This document shows, piece after piece, positions 10,051 through 19,394 of a stretch of DNA of 64,000 bases. Within the stretch, counting starts at the first letter, position 1, and each line of letters begins with the position of its first letter. The stretch comes from Anomaloglossus baeobatrachus (Eukaryota > Chordata > Amphibia > Anura > Aromobatidae), in assembly GCF_048569485.1 (NCBI RefSeq), contig NC_134355.1:562147642-562211641 (forward strand), read 5' to 3'. The position numbers and the translations under genes were made by a program. The notes beneath the pieces were generated by a model. The model worked only from the letters and a program-made list of their open reading frames with translations, was not told the origin of the DNA and searched no databases.

Positions 10051-13000
10051 TCAATGAAACTGAGCGATCTTCCGGGGTGCCCGAATGTTACCCACCGGTT
10101 CCCAGGAATCGTCCTCGGGGGCGTACCCCTGCCAACGTACCAAATATTGAAGCCGACGACGATGGAGCCGGGAGTCAATAATGTCCTCAACCACGAACTG
10201 CTCCTCGCCGTCGACCATCACAGGCGGAGGAGGAGGCACAACACGACCACGAAACGTATTAGGGGAGACAGGTTTGAGGAGAGACACATGAAAGACCGGG
10301 TGTACCTTTAGATGGTGCGGCAACCGTAGCCGACAGGCCACAGGGCTCACGATCCCGGTGATCTTAAATGGACCGATGAATTTTTGTCCCAGCTTCTGCG
10401 AAGGAACACCCAATCTCAGGTTTTTGGTGGACAACCATACAGAGTCCCCTACCTTGTACATGGGTGCCGGTTTCCGGTGAGTGTCGGCCGACCTCTTGTA
10501 ACGCTCCTGGGCCGTAGCCACAGTGTCCTTCAGAACCTCCAGATTTTGTCGTAGCTCTGTCAATCTGTCCTCCACTGCTGGCACCGAAACCGCAACCGGT
10601 GACCTAGGCAAAACATTCGGATGGTAACCCAAGTTAGCGAAAAAGGGCGTTACCTTAGTGGAGCTGCTCTGAGTGTTGTTATATGAGAACTCCGCCAACG
10701 GAAGCATCTTCAACCAATCGTCTTGGAGATGGCTGACATAACATCGAAGGTATTGTTCCAGGGTTTGATTCGTCCGTTCGGTTTGCCCATTTGTCTGAGG
10801 ATGGTATGCAGAAGACAAACAGACATCAATCTGGAGTGCCGTACAAAACCCCTTCCAGAATCTAGACGTGAACTGCACGCCCCGGTCAGAGATGATCTCG
10901 TCTGGTACCCCATGCAATCGGAATACATTCTGGATAACCAAATCCACTGTCTCTGCGGCTGAGGGAAGACCGGTACACGGAATGAAGTGAGCAGCTTTAG
11001 TCAATCGATCTACCACCACTAAAATGGTATTGTGTCCGCATGAGACTGGCAACTCCACAATAAAATCCATGGAGATAGACCCCCAAGGGCGAGATGGCAC
11101 GGGTAACGGTTGGAGGAGTCCCGTAGGAGCCACACGAGGGACCTTGCACCGGGCACAAACCACACATGAGTGGACATAGTCCTTCACATCCTTTAAGCAA
11201 GTAGGCCACCAGAAAAAACGGCTCAGAAATTCTTGCGTCTTCTGTACCCCCCTATGACTAGCCAACACGGAGTCATGGACCAACTTGAGAACCCGAAGTC
11301 TTATGGCCTCCGGGACATAAATGCGTCGCTCTCTCAACCACACACCATTCCGAAGAACAAGCGTTACATCATTCGGGGGGGCAGCAAGAAATACGTCACC
11401 ATCATAGGCCAGCTTGATGTCCTTCCACAAGTCCTGGTCCTGGATTACTCCAACGAAATTGGCATCCGATAACACGGTCTGAGACGGGGTTCCAGGCACG
11501 GAGTCCACGGCGTGGATTCGGGACAAGGCATCGGCTTTCCCATTACGTGAACCTGGACGGTATGTAACGACAAAATTGAATTGGTTAAGAAATAGGCTCC
11601 AACGGGCTTGCCGTGGAGACAGGCACCTGGCAGACTTCAGAAATTCCAGATTACGATGATCCGTGAGTACTATCACTTGCTGCGCGGCTCCCTGTAAGTG
11701 GTGTCTCCATTCCTTGAAAGCGGAAATAATCGCCAATAATTCCTTGTCCGCAATGTCGTAGTTCCTTTCTGCAGGGGACAACCGGCGGGAAAAGAAGGCA
11801 CACGGATGCAAGAGACTCTTGTCCCCGGTCCTTTGAGAAAGAATGGCCCCTAATGCATAGTCGGAAGCGTCGACCTCCACGATAAAGGGAAGTGCGGGAT
11901 TCGGATGGACTAATATTGGCGCTGAGGTAAAACATACCTTGAGACGATGGAATGCTTCCTGGGCCTGGGCGGACCACACAAACTTCTGTCCTTTCTTGGT
12001 TAACAGAGTGATGGGACGGACAATCTCTGAAAAGTTACGGATAAAGCGTCGGTAAAAGTTGGCAAAACCGACAAAGCGTTGTACCTCCTTGATGTTTCCC
12101 GGTTCCGGCCAGTCCAGAATGGCTTGTATCTTGCTAGATTCCATGTTTAGTCCCTGAGGAGAGATGACATAACCTAAGAATTGTATTTGTGAGCAGTGGA
12201 ACTCGCATTTCTCCAGCTTAATGTACAGGTGGTTTTCCCTCAGACGGGTAAGTACGGTCTTGACGTGCTCCTGGTGTTCCTGTAGAGAATCAGAAAAGAT
12301 TAGGATATCGTCCAGATAGATCACCATGAATTGGTCCATGATATCCCTAAAAATATCGTTAACTAGATGTTGAAATGCCGCGGGAGCGTTACAAAGTCCA
12401 AAAGGCATCACTAGGTACTCAAAATGTCCGTACCGACATCGGAACGCGGTCTTCCACTCGTCTCCGGGACGTATACGAAGCAGATTATATGCCCCACGGA
12501 GGTCCAATTTGGTGAATATTTTTGCCTGTTGGACCCTCTCCAATAGCTCAGGAATCAACGGTAACGGATACCGGTTCCGGATGGTTATTTTATTCAGTTC
12601 CCGGTAGTCAATACAGGGTCTCAGAGTCCCCTCCTTCTTTTTCACGAAAAAGATGGGTGCCCCTGCGGGGGAGGTAGACGGACGAATAAATCCCTTGGCT
12701 AGGCTTTCATCAATATACTCTTTTAGTGCTGCTAGCTCAGGTGCCGCCAACGGGTAGACCTGACCAAACGGAATCTCCGCCCCTGGGAGTAAGTCTATGG
12801 GGCAATCATACGGTCTATGCGGGGGAAGTCGGTCGGCTTTTCTTTTGTCGCATATATCAGCGAAGTCACGGTAAACCGGGGGTAAAACCGGTACCTGTAC
12901 AGTGCTCTCCGTATTTGGTGGTACTGGAACCGGAACAGCTGGACTAATGGTCGGAATATTCTGCGGTGGGAAGGATATTTCCTTAGTTTCCCAATCGATG

Positions 13001-13725
13001 ACCGGATTTGTAGACCGTAGCCACGGAATACCTAAAATAATCGGAAAATGAGGAGATGAAATTAGCATGAAAACAAGGGTCTCCTGCTGACCTGGCTTCA
13101 TGACGCATTCTAGCGGTACGGTTTCCCGATCGACTGGTCCAGAGATTAACGGAGATCCGTCTACCGTCTCCATGGTAACCGGTGAGGATCTTTGCTGAGT
13201 CCGGATACTGTGTTTCCTGGCAAAAGAAGAGTCCATGAAATTTCCCCCTGCCCCAGAGTCTATCATTGCAGAGATAGGTATTAGCTGTCCCTCCCACCGG
13301 ATCTGAATGGGGAGCGAGCAATGGGTATATTTCCCTTCCGAGTCCTTCGGTGAGGTTGACATTACAGTCAAGGGAAATACCGCATCCAAGTGTCCACTTG
13401 CCTCAGAGATATCGGACTCTGCGTCCGTGTTGTCACACTCTGCCATGGCTGCCAATACCTTATTTGGGCGATTCGGACGTTTCGGGCAGTCGATCAAGAA
13501 ATGGTTCGATTGACCGCAATAGAAATACAAACGCTCACGGAGCCGGTGTTCGCGACGTTCATTGGTCTCTCGCTTTTGCAGAGAGTCTACTTGCATAGGA
13601 ACGTCCTCGGCCTCCCGTGGTGTCCTGAGAGCGGGTTCTCTGGAAGGAAATGTAAAGTTGTTTACACGGTTTACAGCCGCCCATTTTTCCTGTCTACGTT
13701 CCGTCAAGCGGGTATCAATACGCAC
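10051..13725 (-). CDS. pol: Chromovirus pol-like polyprotein region
   Basis: An open frame of 1224 codons. Domains in order: a zinc-knuckle-like CX2CX4HX4C variant near residues 67-80, retropepsin with DSGA near 156-159, reverse transcriptase with YLDD near 470-473, RNase H with VEVDASDYALG near 620, integrase with an HHCC zinc domain and a DDE core (SMDFIVELP..ISDRGVQFTS..NGQTERTNQTLEQY) near 820-1000, and a C-terminal chromodomain (VEDIIDSR..YLVRWQGY..DDSWEP) near 1170-1215. The domain order RT-RH-IN-chromodomain identifies the vertebrate chromovirus group of Ty3/Gypsy. The family replicates through virus-like particles and integrates DNA copies; chromodomains can steer integration to modified chromatin. 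This is a fossil or recent copy; its activity is unknown. Confidence 0.95.
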   Translation of the reverse strand: MRIDTRLTERRQEKWAAVNRVNNFTFPSREPALRTPREAEDVPMQVDSLQKRETNERREHRLRERLYFYCGQSNHFLIDCPKRPNRPNKVLAAMAECDNTDAESDISEASGHLDAVFPLTVMSTSPKDSEGKYTHCSLPIQIRWEGQLIPISAMIDSGAGGNFMDSSFARKHSIRTQQRSSPVTMETVDGSPLISGPVDRETVPLECVMKPGQQETLVFMLISSPHFPIILGIPWLRSTNPVIDWETKEISFPPQNIPTISPAVPVPVPPNTESTVQVPVLPPVYRDFADICDKRKADRLPPHRPYDCPIDLLPGAEIPFGQVYPLAAPELAALKEYIDESLAKGFIRPSTSPAGAPIFFVKKKEGTLRPCIDYRELNKITIRNRYPLPLIPELLERVQQAKIFTKLDLRGAYNLLRIRPGDEWKTAFRCRYGHFEYLVMPFGLCNAPAAFQHLVNDIFRDIMDQFMVIYLDDILIFSDSLQEHQEHVKTVLTRLRENHLYIKLEKCEFHCSQIQFLGYVISPQGLNMESSKIQAILDWPEPGNIKEVQRFVGFANFYRRFIRNFSEIVRPITLLTKKGQKFVWSAQAQEAFHRLKVCFTSAPILVHPNPALPFIVEVDASDYALGAILSQRTGDKSLLHPCAFFSRRLSPAERNYDIADKELLAIISAFKEWRHHLQGAAQQVIVLTDHRNLEFLKSARCLSPRQARWSLFLNQFNFVVTYRPGSRNGKADALSRIHAVDSVPGTPSQTVLSDANFVGVIQDQDLWKDIKLAYDGDVFLAAPPNDVTLVLRNGVWLRERRIYVPEAIRLRVLKLVHDSVLASHRGVQKTQEFLSRFFWWPTCLKDVKDYVHSCVVCARCKVPRVAPTGLLQPLPVPSRPWGSISMDFIVELPVSCGHNTILVVVDRLTKAAHFIPCTGLPSAAETVDLVIQNVFRLHGVPDEIISDRGVQFTSRFWKGFCTALQIDVCLSSAYHPQTNGQTERTNQTLEQYLRCYVSHLQDDWLKMLPLAEFSYNNTQSSSTKVTPFFANLGYHPNVLPRSPVAVSVPAVEDRLTELRQNLEVLKDTVATAQERYKRSADTHRKPAPMYKVGDSVWLSTKNLRLGVPSQKLGQKFIGPFKITGIVSPVACRLRLPHHLKVHPVFHVSLLKPVSPNTFRGRVVPPPPPVMVDGEEQFVVEDIIDSRLHRRRLQYLVRWQGYAPEDDSWEPVGNIRAPRKIAQFH

Positions 13726-13797
13726 ACAGTGCTGGAGAAACAGTTCAAAATCCCCTGGAGATTCGGAACGAGCTAACTCGTCCTTGATGGTACCGGA

Positions 13798-14310
13798 CTA
13801 CCCCTTTCTGAAAACAGACAATAATGCATTGTTTCCCCAGTCGGTGTCTACCACTAACCTCTTAAATTCAGTGGCGTATTCAACGACAGAACGCTTTCCC
13901 TGACGTAAGGAAAGGAGAGCCGATTCAGCGGTAGCACGGCGATTCGGATCATCAAACATTTGCGCCATTGCGGTCAGAAAATCATCTAGGTGATTTAAAC
14001 GGATGTCTCGGTTCTCTATCATAGGATTAGCCCAAGCCAGTGCTCGTGAGGTTAATAACATAATTATACATAACACTTTGGACCGGTCAGAACGGTAATA
14101 ATCAGCATGTACATCAAAAAACAGTATACATTGGTTCACAAATCCACGAAACTGACCACGGTCACCATTGAAACGGAATGGGGGTAACCTAGGCATACCG
14201 GCAGCTGATACGGACGTAGTGGGGCCGGCTTCCTGAGCCTCCACTCTGACTTGCAAATCCTGTATAGCCGGACCCAGTACCTGGTGATCATGACCCAGCT
14301 GTGCCTCCAC
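13798..14310 (-). CDS. gag: Chromovirus gag-like region
   Basis: 170 codons with a capsid-like segment (LPPFRFNGDRGQFRGFVNQC, then ARALAWANP-like and a FDDPNRRATAE stretch). The pattern resembles sushi-type Gypsy Gag proteins, the same group that gave rise to mammalian PEG10/RTL proteins. It lies between the 5' LTR and pol. It would form the particle shell. It is part of the element at 9347-15054 and is treated as a fossil. Confidence 0.82.
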   Translation of the reverse strand: MEAQLGHDHQVLGPAIQDLQVRVEAQEAGPTTSVSAAGMPRLPPFRFNGDRGQFRGFVNQCILFFDVHADYYRSDRSKVLCIIMLLTSRALAWANPMIENRDIRLNHLDDFLTAMAQMFDDPNRRATAESALLSLRQGKRSVVEYATEFKRLVVDTDWGNNALLSVFRKG

Positions 14311-14426
14311 ATCTCTAAGTTTAGTCTGGAGCTAAAGCAAGGAGTTAATCATAGAAAAGAGCTGATCTACTCCTCGTGCCTCAGTCATTGCCCCAGCGAA
14401 ATCCTCTTTTTTGGGCCTGAGTATAA

Positions 14427-15054
14427 TGTAATACTTATTATATGTTCTGAGGATTTCGATAGCGTAGGGCAATGATCAGCAGAGACGAGTTTTTGATACA
14501 AGATGTTTTATAATCTGTAACCACGGTAGATAACAACGGAACAAACACAGCAATACAAATACACACAATACCTTCCCGAAACGGAGCAGAGGGAATTCCC
14601 GGGGCCACGCACCGGAGTCCCCCAGGGAGACCACCAGAGCGAACCCCTATACAGGGACTGTCCGGCAATCACCCCGGAAGGCCTAAATGCGCAGCAGCCG
14701 GGACACAAGGGGCAAGCGGTAAAAGTCCAGGAGTGTCCGTACGGGATGATTGTCCAGAGTGGTTACGAACCAGAGAGAACCGGGCAGAGTGCTGACCGAA
14801 GATGGCAGACGGAATCCGGGCACAGCTTGAGGAACCGGGTAAGGTCCAGAGTCGGTCGGTAGTCTTTAGGAGGATCCAAAAGCAATCAGGATTAGCAGGA
14901 GCACACAGCAAGCAGTATACTCAGGCACTGGACTGGGCTGAGAGGCGGCCTTTTAAGCAGCTGGACAGGAAGTAGGGCAACAGAACCTTAAAACTCCATG
15001 TTAACTGAGGGCAAGCTCATTCAAAAGAGAACTGGAAAACCTGGAAACCTGACA
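14427..15054 (-). repeat. 5' LTR of the chromovirus
   Basis: 628 bp. Same ends as the LTR at 9347-9989, from which it differs at only a few positions. The TAGTC duplication follows directly at 15055-15059. Confidence 0.93.
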
Positions 15055-15110
15055 TAGTCGAGGCGGGAAATGATGAGGGCGTGCACTTACAATTTAGTAG
15101 ATTCAGGGTT

Positions 15111-16095
15111 GAAGAAAGGACATTGCAATCTAGATGTAGTTAGAGACCATTATAGTTCTAGATACTACTTGTGGTTTATTACTGATTTATAAACATTGTC
15201 ACTTTTCTAGGACAGAATACACCTATGATTGCAGGACTTGGAAAGGTGAGGTTATATTCTCTAAACTCTCCCTGTAAGTCTAGTTGTATACTAAAAAGTT
15301 TTTCTGTAAATAAAAGATTGATATTTTATCAGTTTTTACCGGGATGAAGACAAACCCCTCAGACCTTCACAATGGTGCTCTCCGGCCCCTACAAATATAG
15401 TATGTCCATTCCTCAGTGTTCTTGTGGATCAGCTGGGAAGCAGCAGATCACAAAAATCTAAAAATTCTTTGCAGCCTAAACGGGGCAATGTTAAGTTATT
15501 ATTAAATTGTCTTACTTAGTCATAAAGAAAATATGCAAGTTTGCAATTGACATGCTTTATCTATCTGCTGTCATTCTGCTGTGACAGCTTTTTTCTTTCA
15601 TAGTGTAGAGCTGGTTTCCATGGAGCCCGGCCATGAGTGCCTCCCCAGACCCAAACGAAGAGTGTTGTTACATTCCAGAAAAGGAGTTTACTCCTAAAAC
15701 ATCTGCCACCATCACAAGTATATTGATTTCTATACAAAAGTTAGCTTCTCAACTCTTCCTCCCTTTCAGCTCATGACTGTTATAAATCTTGCAAAATCAC
15801 CAGTCTGCAACATCGGCTTTTCCCTGATCAGGTCTCCGAAGGTTATGGCTGGAGCGGTGTCCTTGCTCAAATGCCATTATAAAACTGTGTAAATACAATG
15901 ATAGCAGCCCAAACCACTGATGGCTGAATGTGTTATAACAGAACTTGTGCTGAGCTTTATATTTCTAAGCAACGATAAAAATAGTACATATAAGGCGCCA
16001 AGCTGTATATAGTACATACAGGCAATAATATTATGGACCTTGATTGTGCAAAAACATACAAGTTTATTGATATCAGCAATAGCAAAAAACGTATA
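15111..16095. other. Interspersed repeat and unassigned sequence
   Basis: About 15470-15745 (GAGCTGGTTTCCATGGAGCC..) is a diverged direct copy of 44690-44945 (ACAGCTGGTTTCCATGGAGC..). Both hold 'ATTGATTTC' and a CAAGTTTGCAA block, so this is an interspersed repeat of unknown class. I see no gene in the remainder. Confidence 0.5.
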
Positions 16096-17340
16096 TGTCG
16101 CGGGCGGGGAGGAGGGTGTCAGCACACCGCGCTCACCCCTTCTGCTCGGGTCCGGCAGCTGCTCAGTGGTGGCTCGAGCGGTGGGCCGGATCCCGGGGTG
16201 TCTCGAGCGACACTCCTCGCCCGTGAGTGAAAGGGGGTGTTTGTTGGGTGTGGGGATTGTTATAGTTCGTGTCGCCACCCACGGTTGTGGTGATTGCACC
16301 ACCGCTGCTCAGTGTGGGGGTCCCGGGGATGGTGATGCGGAGCAGCCAGGTGTTGTATTGCCCCTCCGTGGGTAGGGGTTGGTGATCCCGGGGCCCGGTG
16401 ATGAGATGTGAAGTGTAGGGCCTGGAGGGCGCAGGGACGCGGGGGCAGCGCTGTGCCTTGCGGCACTATGGTACTCACTCAGCCTGACACACGGACACAG
16501 TTTGTACGGTAAACCAACGGCTGGTAGGACGGTCCCACAGACGGCTGCACCTGCACTCCCGGTAGGTGACGGTGATGTCTCTCTTCCTTGCACCTATGTT
16601 GACTGATGGTAGCGGTGGATTCCCTCCGGTTACCCGCTCCCCGGCTGCAATCTGGGCCGGAGGAGCTCTACACTTTGCCCGCAGGCGCTGGCCCTGAGAA
16701 ACTTGCGCCGTGGCGGTGGCGGTGTCTCTCCAATACGGGTTGGGCTGTTGCCTTCAATCGGGACTTGGTTGTTGGGGGATCTGCGTCCCCGTCACTGACG
16801 GATTTGGCAAATCTGGCGACTCCTAGCCTTGCCGGGGTCCGAGAGGCCCCTGCCCTGGTGCTGACTGTCCTTCGGAACACTGCTCCAGACCACCGGGCAC
16901 ACAGCCAACGGGGTCCTTCCAGGAACTTCCAAATGGTCCCCCTCCAGACAGTCACCGCCGTTGCTGACCTTGCTGTTCTGGCCCTCACAAAGCTGGGCTC
17001 TCAGGCTTGCACACTCTCTGCTCTGTCACCACTTCTTGCTTTCCTCCTTTTCCACTTTGCTTTCCTTCACTTTCACTTCTTTGTTGTTTACTCTAGCCCT
17101 GCCTGGGCTTCACTTGTTGACACAACCTCGCCCTGGGCTAAACTGCCTGGTTACTTCCTGCCTCCAGAGTTGTGAGCTCCTTGGTGGGCGGAGCCAACCG
17201 CCTGGCCCACCCCCTGGTGTGCATCATCAACCTCTGGAGGAAGGCAACAAGGATTTGTGGTTAGCTGTGATGTGTCTACCTGGAGTGTGGGGTGTGGTGG
17301 TGTTGTGACCTGTGTCCCCTGGCTTGCCCAGGGCGACACA
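16096..17340 (-). repeat. 3' LTR of the cold-shock element
   Basis: 1245 bp; plus-strand ends TGTCGCGGG..GGGCGACACA. It has the same length as, and about 99.6% identity by eye to, the LTR at 19395-20639. It carries the inverse of the family block GTGGGTGGCGTCACGAAC near 16262. Confidence 0.93.
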
Positions 17341-18001
17341 TTCCCCCTTAGCAAAATGCAGACCGTCCGCGGGCTGCCGTCCTACACCGGTTTTATTTTT
17401 CTGTAAAAAGGGGATAACAGGGTTAAGCAAAACATAAATACATTTTTTAATCAAAACTCTTCCCAAGACGGGAGGCACATTTACTTAAACGTTGCAACGG
17501 TATACGGTCACGGTTTCCGCTCTCTCCCACCCAAGCAACCTGGCCCTGATGCTGCCCCTAAAACCCAGGCAGCACCCCTTGACCCACAGTCCAGCACAAG
17601 TCACCCGAGCGGGATCTGTCCTTCCCCTCCAGAGGGTGGCCACTGGTTCCTTTGGTGGCTGGGCCCTGGCCTGCTCTGCTCAGGGCCCTCCCTCCAACCT
17701 GCCTCTCCGGAGGCGGTATGGCGGAAACGGTAACGGTACCCAACATATTTACAAGCCACTTAACGTTTGTGGTGCCCTGCAAGTTCACAGGCTTGTCCAT
17801 GGATAGTTCCCATGCAAAACTTAAACGGTCCCCACGGGGACAACGGTGCCGGCTCCTGCCGGTTCAATCACAAAAGCAAATCAGGCGACAAACTCGGTAT
17901 AATCATTTCTTATCATTTGTAGAACTTTTTCAAACAACACACAGCAAACAAGCAACTCAGTGGTGGTCCCAACGGGGACGGTGCAACGGGCATCCGCTGC
18001 C
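17341..18001 (-). other. 3' untranslated interior of the cold-shock element
   Basis: This stretch lies between the stop of the 383-codon frame and the 3' LTR. It has no long reading frame and no similarity that I recognise to retroviral genes. The polypurine tract (plus strand TTCCCCCTTA, 17341-17350) adjoins the LTR. Confidence 0.7.
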
Positions 18002-19153
18002 CTACTCCGGTCCTTTTTCTGCTTCATCCGAGGGAGGGGATGCAGAGCACACCTTGCTCTCCGGGCTGCCCCTCAGCTTTACGTCCAGGGCAAACCACCC
18101 CCTCTCTCCGCAGTGCCGGGTGTAACGCACCATGTCCCCTGGTATGAGATTGCGGCCAGGATGCTCCTCGGGCAGATGGGCATGCACGTCCCGCCGGGCC
18201 ACAAACACCTCGGCCTCCAGGCCCGGTTCGTATATGAATCCGTAGCCCCGGCGGATATCGAATCGCCTCACCTGTCCCTCGTAGAACGGGCCCCGGACAC
18301 GGAAGGTCGCTTGCCGCAAGTTTTCTTTTTCCCGAATGGCTCGGGCCACCAGCTCGGCTTTCCTTCTCTCCCTCTCCGCGATCTCCAGGCCCAGCTTTGT
18401 CGGCTCCCTGTCCCAGTATGGCGCTGCTACCTGCTCCGGCGCACGGGTTGAGCCCCGCGGGACATCCAGCACGTTACCCACTGTCAGGAAGGTGGGTAGC
18501 GTATCCCGCGGTGTCATGGCCTTGGGCGCTGCCTTGCAGCAACAACCCGGCGCCACCTCAGCCGAGGTGTGGGGGATGGGCACAGGGGTTTTCCGCAGTG
18601 GAGCCTTCGGCTCGGAGCGGGTCATCGGCTCCGGCTCGGGGAACTGCTCGGGGACTGTCTCTGGCACAATCTTCGGGGCCTTCCATGGTAATGCCTCCGG
18701 TTTGTTACGGGCTCCGGCTACAGGTCGGTCCGCTGGGGCGGACGGGCTGGGTATCGCTACCGGTTGCGGTGATAGCGGGCCTAGTGGCGGGGTCACGGCC
18801 TCCGAGACGGGTGGCGAGAGAGGCAACGGGGGGAGAGGGCTTGGACCGGGCCCCACAGCCGCGATGACAGGCCCTGCAAGGGCATTGGGACGTGGGTCAC
18901 TCACCCTCCCTTTCTCCGCTTCCTCCTCGCGTCTCCGTACGGTGGCTACAACGTCCGCCATGTCGGCCTCCCACTCCTCCATGAGGAGCTGCATCTTGAC
19001 CTGCAGCCGTTGATAGAGCTGCGCGGTCCGGATCTCCACCCACGCCGCGGTTCCAGGCGCGGGGGGTACGGTGTCGCGGGACGGCATCCACATGGTGTCT
19101 TCACTGGTTGCTTCCAGGAACGGTATTCTTGCAAGGTCCTGGCGTCCCTGCAT
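18002..19153 (-). CDS. Cold-shock-domain protein encoded by an LTR retroelement
   Basis: 383 codons, fully open. Residues ~40-83 are rich in Glu, Arg and Leu and are predicted helical or coiled coil (YQRLQVKMQLLMEEWEADM). Residues ~84-215 form a Pro/Ser-rich low-complexity linker. Residues ~255-286 are a charged helix (EIAERERRKAELVARAIREK). Residues ~293-362 are a cold-shock domain: GQVRRFDIRRGYGFI matches the GxVxxFNxxxGYGFI RNP1 region of Y-box proteins, VFVARRDV matches RNP2, and IPGDMVRYTRHCGERGWFAL fits strands 4-5. The domain binds single-stranded RNA or DNA in known families; here that is inference. The Trp of the classical KWF is replaced by Arg. The only other element parts are LTRs, PBS and PPT. 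It could be a captured host gene or a strongly altered Gag-like nucleic-acid chaperone. Confidence 0.88.
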   Translation of the reverse strand: MQGRQDLARIPFLEATSEDTMWMPSRDTVPPAPGTAAWVEIRTAQLYQRLQVKMQLLMEEWEADMADVVATVRRREEEAEKGRVSDPRPNALAGPVIAAVGPGPSPLPPLPLSPPVSEAVTPPLGPLSPQPVAIPSPSAPADRPVAGARNKPEALPWKAPKIVPETVPEQFPEPEPMTRSEPKAPLRKTPVPIPHTSAEVAPGCCCKAAPKAMTPRDTLPTFLTVGNVLDVPRGSTRAPEQVAAPYWDREPTKLGLEIAERERRKAELVARAIREKENLRQATFRVRGPFYEGQVRRFDIRRGYGFIYEPGLEAEVFVARRDVHAHLPEEHPGRNLIPGDMVRYTRHCGERGWFALDVKLRGSPESKVCSASPPSDEAEKGPE

Positions 19154-19373
19154 TTATAGCCGCAGCTACATGCGTCCAGCCGCCATCGCGTCCCCCTTAG
19201 CTCTTTCCGGCCCCTCCTCTCTCGGGGCGGGGTTTTGGCCTTCGCGCCTCTACTGCTCGAGAAGACGCTCGAGCGGGAACTTTTCGCGCCAAAGATGGCG
19301 GCTTCTGAAATTTTTCTGCCGGATGCCTCCGGCGGTAACAAGGCGCACCTCTACCTGACGGCAGAGCGGTAAG

Positions 19374-19391
19374 ATCCTGTTCGTGACGCCA
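19374..19391 (-). promoter_or_regulatory. Primer-binding site, tRNA-Ser type
   Basis: Minus strand TGGCGTCACGAACAGGAT starts three bases inside the 5' LTR edge. Its complement ends ..GTTCGTGACGCCA, which fits, as I recall it, the CCA-tailed 3' end of a vertebrate tRNA-Ser (CGA isoacceptor). TGG at the start and the spacing are as expected for minus-strand priming. Confidence 0.75.
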
Positions 19392-19394
19392 AGT

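Larger units (their letters stand above)
9347..15054 (-). mobile_element. Ty3/Gypsy chromovirus, complete with two LTRs
   Basis: Two direct LTRs (9347-9989 and 14427-15054) bound gag- and pol-like coding on the minus strand. A perfect 5-bp duplication TAGTC lies at 9342-9346 and 15055-15059. A purine-rich tract (minus-strand GGGGGGGGGGAGTAA) adjoins the 3' LTR. The pol region ends in a chromodomain, which defines chromoviruses. The LTRs differ by about two substitutions and two short indels, so insertion is recent. The element looks nearly whole, with few breaks. It sits inside an L2-like LINE. Confidence 0.95.
8385..15110 (-). mobile_element. L2-like LINE 3' portion, split by MITE and Gypsy
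   Basis: Read on the minus strand, the sequence on either side of the Gypsy element gives continuous coding such as VHALIISRLDYC before it and KILLFGLPANTLTPLQSIL after it. Further on it gives PILWNSTPQHVQL and a LINE-type C-terminus. SRLDYCN..LFGLP and P.LWN.LP are typical of the C-terminal part of L2/CR1-type ORF2. The 5' RT and endonuclease parts are absent. Insertions are a TTA-flanked MITE (8652-9191) and the Gypsy element (9347-15054). Confidence 0.72.

Noticed and set aside
16606-17308. Frames of 115-189 codons within the LTRs, duplicated at 19905-20607
   Set aside because: They are in the LTRs of the cold-shock element, on the strand opposite to its transcription, with no family resemblance. 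Open because of GC-rich composition.
18336-19013. 225-codon frame antisense to the cold-shock ORF
   Set aside because: Mirror frame of a GC-rich coding region; no recognisable domain, whereas the minus-strand frame has one.
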